Assembly (NCBI RefSeq): GCF_018885265.1 | Contig: NZ_CP076538.1 | Coordinates: 5,802,001 to 5,866,000, forward strand | DNA from: Amycolatopsis aidingensis | GTDB taxonomy: Bacteria; Actinomycetota; Actinomycetes; Mycobacteriales; Pseudonocardiaceae | Reading direction: 5' to 3' | Length of the DNA stretch: 64,000 bases | In this document: in pieces, positions 51,533 through 61,400 of the stretch | How the letters are laid out: each line of letters opens with the position of its first letter | Position numbering within the stretch: the stretch's first letter is position 1 | The notes under the pieces: generated by a model | The model's database searches: none | The model's input: only the letters and a program-made list of their open reading frames with translations | What the model was told of the DNA's origin: nothing | Made by a program: the position numbers and the translations under genes

Positions 51533-54500
51533 CTAGTCCAGTACCAGCAGCAAGTCTCCGCCTTCCACCTGTTGCACGGTGGTGATGGCCAGCCTGCCGA
51601 CGGTGCCCGACTCCGTGGCGGTGATCGCGGCCTCCATCTTCATCGCCTCGATCGTGGCCACGGTGGCACCCGCCTCCACCTGGTCCCCCTCGGCCACCGC
51701 GAGAGTCACCACCCCGGCGAACGGCGCGGCCACATGCTTGGGGTTGGCCTTGTCCGCCTTCTCGGTCACCGGGACGTCCGAAGCCACCGAGGTGTCCCGT
51801 ACCTGAATCGGCCGCAGCTGCCCGTTCAATGTGGACATCACGGTGCGCATGCCCCGCTCGTCGGCCTCGCCGATCGCCTCCAGCTCGATCAGCAGCCGCA
51901 CCCCCGGCTCGAGGTCCACCGCGTGCTCCTCGCCGGGGCGCAGGCCGTAGAAGAAGTCCTTGCTCGGCAGCACGCTGGTGTCGCCGTAGGCGGCACGGTG
52001 CGCCTCGAACTCCTTGGTGGGCCCGGGGAACAACAGCCGGTTCAGGGTGTCCCTGCGGCTCTCGGCCAGCCCCTTCCTGTCCTCCTCGGACAGCTCGACC
52101 ACCGGCTTCGGCTCGGCCCTGCCCTGCAAAGCCTTGCTGCGGAAGGGCTCCGGCCAGCCACCCGGCGGGTCGCCGAGCTCGCCACGCAGGAAGCCGATCA
52201 CCGAGTCCGGGATGTCGAACTTGTTCGGCTCCGCCTCGAAGTCGGCGGGCGACACCCCGGCACCCACCAGGTGCAGCGCGAGGTCACCGACCACCTTGGA
52301 CGAGGGAGTGACCTTGACCAGGCGGCCGAGCATCCGGTCGGCGGCGGCGTACATGGCCTCGATCTCGGTGAACCGGTCGCCGAGCCCGAGGGCTCGGGCC
52401 TGGCTGCGCAGGTTGGACAGCTGGCCACCGGGGATCTCGTGGTGGTACACCCGGCCGGTCGGGGAGGCCAGCCCGGCCTCGAAAGGCGCGTAGATCTTGC
52501 GCACGATCTCCCAGTACGGCTCCAGGTCGCCAACGGCCTCCAGGTCGAGCCCGGTCGGGCGCTCGGAGAAGTCGGTGGCCGCGACGATCGCGGACAGCGA
52601 GGGTTGCGAGGTCGTGCCGGACATCGAGGACACGGCGCCGTCCACGGCGTCCGCACCGGCCTGCACGGCGGCAAGGTACGTGGCCAGCTGGCCGCCCGCG
52701 GTGTCGTGCGTGTGCACATGGACCGGCAGGTCGAACTCCTTGCGCAGTGCCGAGACCAGCCGGGTGGCCGCGGGCGCCCGCAGCAGGCCGGCCATGTCCT
52801 TGATGGCCAGCACATGCGCCCCAGCCTCGACGATCCGCTCGGCGAGCCGGAGGTAGTAGTCCAGCGTGTACAGCTTCTCACCCGGATCGGAGAGGTCCGA
52901 GGTGTAGCACAGCGCCACCTCGGCCACGGCCGAGCCGGTCTCCCGCACGGCCTCGATCGCGGGCCGCATCTGCTCGACGTCGTTCAGCGCGTCGAAGATG
53001 CGGAAGATGTCGATCCCGGTGGCCGTGGCCTCCTGCACGAAGGCCTGGGTGACCTCGGTCGGGTAGGGCGTGTAGCCCACGGTGTTGCGGCCCCGCAGCA
53101 GCATCTGCAGGCACAGGTTCGGCATGGCAGCACGCAGGGCGGCCAGCCGCTCCCATGGGTCCTCGGCCAGGAAGCGCAGCGCCACATCGTAGGTGGCGCC
53201 GCCCCAGCACTCCACCGAGAGCAGCTGCGGGACGGTGTGCGCCACCACCGGCGCCACGGCCAGCAGGTCCTTGGTGCGCACCCGGGTGGCCAGCAGGGAC
53301 TGGTGCGCGTCCCGGAAGGTGGTGTCGGTGACCCCGATGGTCGAGGACTCCCGCAGCCAGCGGGCGAAGCCTTCCGGGCCGAGTTCGGTCAGCTTCTGCT
53401 TGGACCCCGGCGGCGGCTGCGCGCCCTCCGGCAGGCGGGGCAGCTTCTCCACCGGGTTGATCAGCCTGGGCCGCTCGCCATGCGGCTTGTTCACCGTGAC
53501 GTCGGCGAGGTAGGTGAGCAGCCGGGTGCCGCGGTCGGCCGAGTGCCGCGCGGTCAGCAGGTGTGGCCGTTCCTCGATGAACGAGGTGGTGACCCTGCCC
53601 TCCTGGAAGTCGGTGTCGTCCAGCACGGCCTGCAGGAACGGGATGTTGGTGGCCACCCCGCGGATCCGGAACTCGGCCACCGCGCGCCGGGCCCTGCCGA
53701 CCGCGGTCTTGAAGTCCCGGCCCCGGCAGGTGAGCTTCACCAGCATCGAGTCGAAGTGGGCGCTGATCTCGGTGCCGGAAAAGGCGGTGCCGCCGTCCAG
53801 CCGGATCCCGGAGCCGCCCGGCGAGCGGTAGGCGCTGATCATCCCGATGTCCGGCCGGAAGCCGTTGGCCGGGTCCTCGGTGGTGATCCGGCACTGCAGG
53901 GCCGCGCCGCGCAGGTAGATCTGCTCCTGGGTGAGCCCGAGGTCGGGCAGCGTCTCCCCGGCGGCGATACGCAGCTGGGACTGCACCAGGTCGACGTCGG
54001 TGACCTCCTCGGTCACCGTGTGCTCCACCTGGATGCGCGGGTTCATCTCGATGAACACGTGCCGACCGTCGGCGTCCAGCAGGAACTCCACAGTGCCCGC
54101 GTTGCGGTAGCCGATCTGCTGGGCGAACGCCACCGCGTCGGCACAGATCCGGTCGCGGGTCTCGGCTGGCAGGTTCGGCGCGGGCGCCAGCTCCACCACT
54201 TTCTGGTGCCTGCGCTGCACCGAGCAGTCCCGCTCGAAGAGGTGGATCACGTTGCCCGCCCCGTCGGCCAGGATCTGCACCTCGATGTGCCGCGGCTGCA
54301 CCACGGCCTTCTCCAGGAAGACCGTCGGGTCGCCGAAGGCGGACTCCGCCTCGCGGGAGGCGGCCTCGATGGACTCACGCAGCGCCGCGGGCTCGGACAC
54401 CCGCCGCATGCCGCGCCCGCCGCCCCCGGCGACGGCCTTGACGAACACCGGGAAGCCGAGCTCCTCGGCGGCGGCCGCGAGCACGTCCGGATCGGAGCTC

Positions 54501-54910
54501 GGTTCCGATGAGCCCAGGACCGGGACCCCGGCGGCCCTCGCCGCCGCCACGGCGCGGGCCTTGTTCCCGGTCAGCTCGAGGATCTCCGCGCTGGGGCCCA
54601 CGAAGGTGATGCCCGCCTCGGCGCAGGCGCGGGCAAGGTCGGGGTTCTCGGACAGGAATCCATAGCCGGGGTAGACGGCGTCGGCGCCAGCCTGCCGCGC
54701 GGCGCGCACCACCTCCTCGACGGAGAGGTAGGCCCGGACCGGATGTCCCGGTTCGCCTATCTCGTAGGCCTCGTCGGCCTTGAGCCGGTGCAGCGAGTTG
54801 CGGTCCTCGTGGGGGAACACGGCGACCGTGCCCGCACCGAGCTCGTAGCCAGCACGGAACGCACGGATCGCGATCTCGCCTCGGTTCGCGACGAGTACCT
54901 TGCGGAACAT
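51533..54910 (-). CDS. pyc: Pyruvate carboxylase
   Basis: Carboxylates pyruvate to oxaloacetate (anaplerosis). The 1125-residue single chain has three domains. The biotin carboxylase domain (about 1-450) opens KVLVANRGEIAIRAFRA and has KAVAGGGGRGMR. The carboxyltransferase domain (about 530-850) has TDTTFRDAHQSLLATRVRT. The C-terminal biotin carrier has the biotinylated Lys in EAMKMEA. GGAAGGA precedes ATG 54910. pyc upstream of rsmD-coaD is conserved in actinobacteria; here four genes lie between. The 222-base region up to 55132 shows no clear feature. Confidence 0.96.
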   Translation of the reverse strand: MFRKVLVANRGEIAIRAFRAGYELGAGTVAVFPHEDRNSLHRLKADEAYEIGEPGHPVRAYLSVEEVVRAARQAGADAVYPGYGFLSENPDLARACAEAGITFVGPSAEILELTGNKARAVAAARAAGVPVLGSSEPSSDPDVLAAAAEELGFPVFVKAVAGGGGRGMRRVSEPAALRESIEAASREAESAFGDPTVFLEKAVVQPRHIEVQILADGAGNVIHLFERDCSVQRRHQKVVELAPAPNLPAETRDRICADAVAFAQQIGYRNAGTVEFLLDADGRHVFIEMNPRIQVEHTVTEEVTDVDLVQSQLRIAAGETLPDLGLTQEQIYLRGAALQCRITTEDPANGFRPDIGMISAYRSPGGSGIRLDGGTAFSGTEISAHFDSMLVKLTCRGRDFKTAVGRARRAVAEFRIRGVATNIPFLQAVLDDTDFQEGRVTTSFIEERPHLLTARHSADRGTRLLTYLADVTVNKPHGERPRLINPVEKLPRLPEGAQPPPGSKQKLTELGPEGFARWLRESSTIGVTDTTFRDAHQSLLATRVRTKDLLAVAPVVAHTVPQLLSVECWGGATYDVALRFLAEDPWERLAALRAAMPNLCLQMLLRGRNTVGYTPYPTEVTQAFVQEATATGIDIFRIFDALNDVEQMRPAIEAVRETGSAVAEVALCYTSDLSDPGEKLYTLDYYLRLAERIVEAGAHVLAIKDMAGLLRAPAATRLVSALRKEFDLPVHVHTHDTAGGQLATYLAAVQAGADAVDGAVSSMSGTTSQPSLSAIVAATDFSERPTGLDLEAVGDLEPYWEIVRKIYAPFEAGLASPTGRVYHHEIPGGQLSNLRSQARALGLGDRFTEIEAMYAAADRMLGRLVKVTPSSKVVGDLALHLVGAGVSPADFEAEPNKFDIPDSVIGFLRGELGDPPGGWPEPFRSKALQGRAEPKPVVELSEEDRKGLAESRRDTLNRLLFPGPTKEFEAHRAAYGDTSVLPSKDFFYGLRPGEEHAVDLEPGVRLLIELEAIGEADERGMRTVMSTLNGQLRPIQVRDTSVASDVPVTEKADKANPKHVAAPFAGVVTLAVAEGDQVEAGATVATIEAMKMEAAITATESGTVGRLAITTVQQVEGGDLLLVLD

Positions 54911-55132
54911 GCCCGGTCCTTCCCATGGTATGAGACACGTACGGATCGGTAGCTGACGAACGTTACCGCGTAGGTGCCGGTGACCGGGAGTTCCGGGCCC
55001 GGTGATGGACATCATCACCCGGCGGGCGACCGGGCGACCACTCGACAGTGGATCTTCCACCCAAACGATGAGTGCGCCGCCAAGAACCCACCAAAGGGAA
55101 CGTGGCCAACAACACACTCATGCTCTTAACAC

Positions 55133-55432
55133 TCATTCGCTGACATCAACAAATTCACGAAACTTGCCAAGCGCCTCGTCCAGGTTGCCGGGCCCACACG
55201 CCACCTCAAAAACACGACCATCCGAGCGCCATGTCATCCAGTCAAATTCATCCCGGTCGACGGAACAAAGATCCATGGAGACACCCTGAAAATTGGTGTC
55301 TTCCAGGTCAATCCTTATCAGCCATCCCGGGTTGTCGATGGTTTCTATTTTTACACCATACTGATGCTCCCAATCTTGATCACACCAACTTCGGTACCAC
55401 CGCTGCAGAAATTCAATATTGGTCTCAGCCAC
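55133..55432 (-). CDS. Imm53-family immunity protein
   Basis: A 99-residue protein. The conserved core FLQRWYRSWCDQDWEHQYG followed by VKIETIDNPGWLIRIDLEDT is the Imm53 pattern. GTG 55432 has GGGAGG six bases upstream and overlaps the end of the RHS toxin gene by eight bases, the standard toxin-immunity arrangement. It should neutralise the toxin tip of the RHS protein. The gene is visibly richer in A and T than its neighbours, which suggests acquisition as a cassette with the toxin tip. Confidence 0.85.
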   Translation of the reverse strand: MAETNIEFLQRWYRSWCDQDWEHQYGVKIETIDNPGWLIRIDLEDTNFQGVSMDLCSVDRDEFDWMTWRSDGRVFEVACGPGNLDEALGKFREFVDVSE

Positions 55433-58400
55433 CCGGAACCTCCCACGGCTCGGCCGGACGAACCCCACCAGGGATACCTGGCCCTTGAACGTGGGGCGTT
55501 GGAACTGACTCCAGAGTCTTCTTGTTCACATGTGGACCACCAACGACGTCGACCCGCTTCTCAATATCAAATCCATTTGGGTTCGCAGGGTTCTCTTTAT
55601 AGGTCGTGTACCCGGTAATCTCATCATCAGCATTGCGCTTGATCACAGTATGTGACCCCTCCGCCTGGGGATCAATCCGCGCTTTCCTGCCACCACGCCC
55701 TGCCGGGCAGTTGTGGTTGAGTATCTCGGTGTTGCCTGCGGCCACGTGGTAGGTGTGAATACCGCTGACGGTGAGGTTGTACACCGGCCCAACCGCGGTC
55801 CAGGAACGGACCCCGAGCACCTGCACCCACGAACCCGAACCCGTCCGCAACCACGTACCCGGCTCCACACTCGCCGCAGGCACCCACTCCCGCAACTCCG
55901 GCACCCAGAACGGATGACCCTCCGTAGCCACCACCGTACCCGGCAACTCCACCCCAGGACGCTCACCAGCCACCGTCAACTCGACCAGGTCCTTCGCACC
56001 CCGACCGACGATCGTCGCCACGACCTCCCGCGGACCGGACTCCCCCGACACCGGATCAGCGGCCAGCACCTCATCCCCCAGCCGCACATCCTCAATCGCC
56101 CGCCGACTACCGTCGGCCATCACCACCAAGGTTCCCGCCGCGAAACTGTTACACCCGGATCTCTTGAAGATCCGCTTCGCCGCCGCCCCCACCGCCGCAA
56201 GCCGAGCCCGCGCGGCAGCCACCCGGCGCTCCCACCGGAACCCGTCGATCACCGCAGCGACCAGCTTGCCCGCGTTCTTCAGTGCCTTGAAGATCTTGCC
56301 GATCGGTAAGGCGCCCACCAGCGCCGATACGCACGAACCGAGACCACCGCCCTCGAAGCAGTCCTTGACATCCGTCAGACCGACCAGGTCCGCCGCGAGT
56401 TCCGGGACCTGCTCGACGGCGTGGTCCCACCAGGTCTTCTTCGAAGCCGCCTCGGCGCGCAGCCGCTTGTACTCCTCCTGGCTGATCTTCATCTCGCGCA
56501 GGGCCTGCGCCTCGGCCTGCCGCCGCTGCGCGTAGATCCGCCGCTGCTGGGCCCGCCACCGCTGGTTCCTGCCCTCGATGCGCTGGAAGCTGCGAACCAT
56601 CGACTCGCTGTAACCGCGTTTGCGCATCCAGTAGGTGCGATTGTTGATGTAGTTCGGGTCGCGCATGGCCTCGCCGCTGCCGCAGAGGATCCCGTCCGGC
56701 CCGCATGCCGCGCCCATCATCAGGCCGGTCGGGTCGGAGAAGGTCACCGGGCTGTTGCTGGCGTATGCGTACCCGTTGATCTGCTGCGGATCGGTCAAGT
56801 CCATCAGCGGGTCCGCCGAGATGAAGCGGCCGGTACCCGGGTCGTACTCGCGCGCGCCGACGTGGGTCAGGCCGGTGGCGTCGTCCACCCCACCGACGAA
56901 GCCCTGGTCACCCGGCCACGACTCCGGCTCCTCGCCACGCGGATTGCCGAACGGGTCGAAGTAGCGGCGGGTGACCGGCAGGCCGTCCGTGGCGGCCACC
57001 CGCGCGGTGCCGGTGCCCTGGTGGTCGCCCATCAGCATCGTCACCCCGCCGACGGAGGAGCGCACCGCGACCGTGGCGTCCCCATGCTCGTAGAACCGTT
57101 CGCCGGTGACCTCCCCGTTCCCGGTGTTCAGCGCCAGTTCCATCCCCGGCAGGTACAGCACGACCTTGTTCGGCTCGCGCTTGATCAGCCGGTCGCCTGC
57201 CGCGTCGTAGATATACGAGCTGACCTGACCGTCGGCGTGGTTGACCTTGGCCAACTTGCCCTCGGCATCCCACTCCAACGTCTGCGTGTCGCCACCGATC
57301 GTCCGGGAGGTGGTGTTACCGGTGGAGTCATAGCCGAACTCGTCCCGCGCCGTACCGTCCGGCCCGGTCCTGGTGACCGCGCGAAGCGTATGCGGCTGCT
57401 CCTGCCCGGCCGCGGGATAGTCGAAGGCAAGATCGACATCACCCTCGGCCGTGTGCTTGGTCTGCGTGACGCGGTTGCCCGCCTTGTCGTAACCGAACTC
57501 CTGCCAGTACGGGGCCGCACCACCCAGTCCTGGCACGGTCGGGTCGGCCGCGCAGTCTCCCGAGGACGGGGTGAACGCCTCGGTCAGACGGCGCAGGTAG
57601 TCGTAGCGGAAGCACTGTACGTCCGACGGCCCGCCCGTCGGCTGGTCGGCGATCCGGGTGATGTTGCCTGCCGGGTCATAGGAGTAGCTCCGGTCGGCGA
57701 TCCGTTGCCCGGTGTCGGTGTTGCGGTCCAGGATCGTCTCGGCAAGACGCCGCGTGCCTTCCTCGTAGTTGTTGGTGATCCAGGTCTGCTTCGCGCCCGA
57801 GCCCAGGCTGACGCGCAGGGTCTCGCCGTACGGCGAGTAGAGATGTTCCTGCGCGTACACGTCGATCCCGTACGTCTTTGTCGGCAGGCCCAACTCGTTG
57901 TACTTGTGGTAGATGTTCTCGGCTGGCAGACCACCCGCGGCCGGCATGGTGGTCGAGGACACCCGGCCGGTGTTCGGCGTGTAGCCGGCCCGGAACGTGT
58001 AGGTGCCCGCGAGCTCACCCTCGCGCTCGGGAATGGTCACCTGCGATTTCGTGACCCGGTTCTGGTCGTCGTACCAACCGACCGCGCGCGTGTACGCCTG
58101 ACCGTCGACGAACCGGGTCGACGCGGTCGGCAACCCCTTCTTCAGGGTGTCGTAGGTCCACTCGGCCAGCTTGGTGCCGGTCTCGCCGCCTTCGAACATC
58201 CCGGTCTTACGACCAAGCTGATCGTAGGTATAGGTGAGTGTTCGTCCCCTGGAGTCCGTGGTGGACGCCATCCGGTCGAGGTTGTCGTAGGTGTACGTGG
58301 TCGTACCGCGGTCGGGATCGATGTCCTTGACCTTGCGTCCGAGGACGTCGTACTCGTAACGCCAGGTGTTCCCGCTCGGGTCGGTCAGCGACTCCAGCCG

Positions 58401-61400
58401 GCCCTTGCGGTTGTAGGTGTACCGGGTGGCGTCATAGTCCCCTTCCGGTTTGTCCCCGTGGTACTGCCGCCGCTCGACGACCTGTCCCTGCGCGTTGGTG
58501 ATGACCGTGGTGGGCGTGTCCCCGGTGGGAGGAGTGACGTGTTTGCGGTCACCCTCGTGGACCGTCCGGGTTTCCCACTGCTTCTTGTCCAGTTTGTAGT
58601 AAGTCACCGCGATCGGCTGCTGGAGCGCATCGAACCGGGTGATGGTCTGGTTCGGCACCGGGTTGTCCAGCACCCCGTGCAGCGTGTCCGCTGGTGGCTG
58701 CTTGTTGTAGTACGCGGCGTTGGTCTTGGCCTGCAAACCCCGGGAGTCGTACCAGGTGTCGGTGAGCACCCGGCCACCACCGGAGGCCGGGATCTGGGTC
58801 TGGCGCTCCCGTAACAGCCCGTCGTAGAGGTCGTAGGACACGTTGTAGCCGTCGTCGTCGCGCAGCGACTTCGTGGTCACCACCGTGGGCGCATCGGTGC
58901 GGTAGGCGTAGCCGTACTCGACGCTGGGCTTGTCCCCGGCTGCTTTGGACTGTCCAGGGAACCAGACCTTGGTGAGCCGCCCGAGCGGGTCGTACTCGGC
59001 GTCGGTGCGTTCCCCGTTGGGACCGACCTCCGCAACCGGACTGCCCCATTCGGGTGCCAGTTCGTCAACCGACACGTGTCCGAGCGCGTTGGTCGTGGTC
59101 ACCTTGGTGGCCGGTCCGGTGGCCGGGCTGTACTCGATGGACGCCTTCGCTCCCGCGCCGTCGGTACGTTCGACCGTCCGGCCGTACGCGTCATAGGAAG
59201 TGCGGGTGACCAGCTGATAGCCGGTGCCGTCCCAGCGTTCGACCAGGGTGGGTTCGCCCCTGGTCGGCGGCTCACCATGCGGCTTGCCGTCGTAGCTGGT
59301 GCGGACGTCGCTGATCACGTCGGCGTTCGAGCCCTCGCCGTCCGCGCAGGGAAGGGCGGTCTTGCGTTCCCGCGAGACGGAGGTGAGCATCCACTTCGTC
59401 GTGCTGCGCGCGTAGGTGGTCCGGGTGCACGTCTCGTCACCCTTGACCGCGAGGTCCCCGGCGTCGTCGACCTGCGTGATCAGCCCTTGGTCGTTGAACA
59501 TGCGGGTGACCTCGGTCCGGCGCCAGCTGCCGTCCGGGAGCAGGGTCCGGCCGCGCACGGCGGCCTTGTCCAGCAAGAAGGCACTATCGTCACCGCGGCT
59601 GGCGGTCGGGCCGCGTAGCCAGGGATCGTTCACCGAAGCCGAGAGCACGGTGTCCCCGTCGAACTGCCGGGTCTCCCGCGCGAACCCGGCCAGCCGGTCG
59701 TGATCCTCGACGCGCCCGCCTTCGGAGTCGGTGACCCACACGTCGCGCTTACCGCCGCCGGGCAACCGATCGCCGTCCATACCGCGCAGGTACAGCGTCT
59801 CACTCACCGACTGGGTCGTGCCCGGCTTGCCGGTGATGGTGCGGACCTTGGAGTAACCACGCCACTGGGACCAGGTTCGATGCTCAGGCTTGGCGAGATC
59901 ATTGTCGTCGAAGTGCCACGCGGCACCGCCGAGGTATTCGTAGGCGGTGCTCATCTGCGCTGACCCGCCGGTGCGATCGTCGACGACCACCTGGGTGACG
60001 ACGTACCTGTGGAACCAGTCCAGGATCGGCTCCGGCGCGTACTCCGGGGTCCACCAGGTCGGGTAGCACCGCATGGTGTTGGACTCCGGGTTCGCAGGCA
60101 TTCGCTCCCCGCGGCGGCAGTCCGGTTCGGAGTAGGTGACCTGGGTGTAGCCACCGGTCTCGTTGCGGATGCCGACGATCCGGTAGCGAGTGATCGACGG
60201 AAGGTCCTCATCCGCGTTCACGCGGTTCTGCAGGGCGAGCCCGCCGAAGGTGAGTTCCGGAGTGGACGCGCTACCCCCCACCTTCCCGGTGTGCGTGATG
60301 CCGGCCAGCCACAGCGCGGGTGCGGATCCGTCGCGGGATTCCGGGAACTGGTGCCGCAGTGACCATGAGTTGACGGCCTGCCAACCGGGACCGGACTTGA
60401 TCTGCGTGGTGACCTTGGTCAGTCGCTTGCGACTGAAGAACGTGGGGGCGTACCGGCCGTCACAGCTCTTACCGGAATCGCAGATCTGGTCGAACGGAAC
60501 ATCCGGCCACGATTTCGCGGTGTCCTTGCCGAGCTGCTCAGGGGCGCAGGTGATCTCGCCGTCCGACAGGCACCGCTCGCTCATGCCGAACAGAACACGG
60601 GCCGCGGCCGTCCCGTACAGATCGTCGCTGCGCAGGCCGTACTCGACTCGCTCGAGATAGCCACCACGGGTGTACGACGTCCCGGCGTCCGCCGTCTTGT
60701 TGCGCCCGTAGTGATTGGTCTCCGCACCGTAGTAGTAGGTGACCACGTTGCCCTGTGGGTCGACGCTGTAGTCGAGGTTCCACCGCCAGGCCTGCTGGCA
60801 CCAGGACGCGGCGAAGGTCGCCTGGTGGCAGGGTTCTCCGGCGTGGTTGCCGAACACGGGTGCCGACCAGGTCGAGTGGGTCTCCGGCTTGCCCGCGCTC
60901 CAGCCGGGCAACCGGTTCACGCCGAGGAAGTACTGGGTTCCGTCCGTCGACGTGACCTTCCAGTGCTCGCCGTTGTCGTCTCCGTTGTGTGCCCCGGTCA
61001 GCCGCTCGATCCGGGAACCGTCGTCGTTCTCCGGGCGCCAGGTGCCGGTCGCCTGGTCCCGGACCAGTTCGGTCGATGTTCCACCGAGCACCATCGTGGC
61101 GTTGTCGCCTGCCCAGCACCGGTCGCCGGTCTCGGTCTGCCCCTGGTTCCCGCCGAGGTCCTCGGAGCAGGGCCGGTAGCGGCGTTCGATGTATCCGCCT
61201 CCGTTCAGCTCCCAGCCGTCGCCGACCACCGAGGCCTGGTTGTTCGTCGTGCTCGTGCGACCGTCGAGCGAGCTGGACGAGTAGCCCAGCGCCAGGCTCG
61301 GTACGTCCCCGGACGGCGACGGCGGCAAGTCGAACGGGTGGGAGTAGCTGAAGGCGCCGCTCGACCCGCCTGCCGACCACGAGCCCGTCGGAGACAGCTT

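Noticed and set aside
51332..54511. 1059-codon open frame on the + strand across pyc
   Set aside because: It is antisense to pyruvate carboxylase, rich in His/Gln/Arg/Gly with no domain, a usual by-product of GC-rich codon use.
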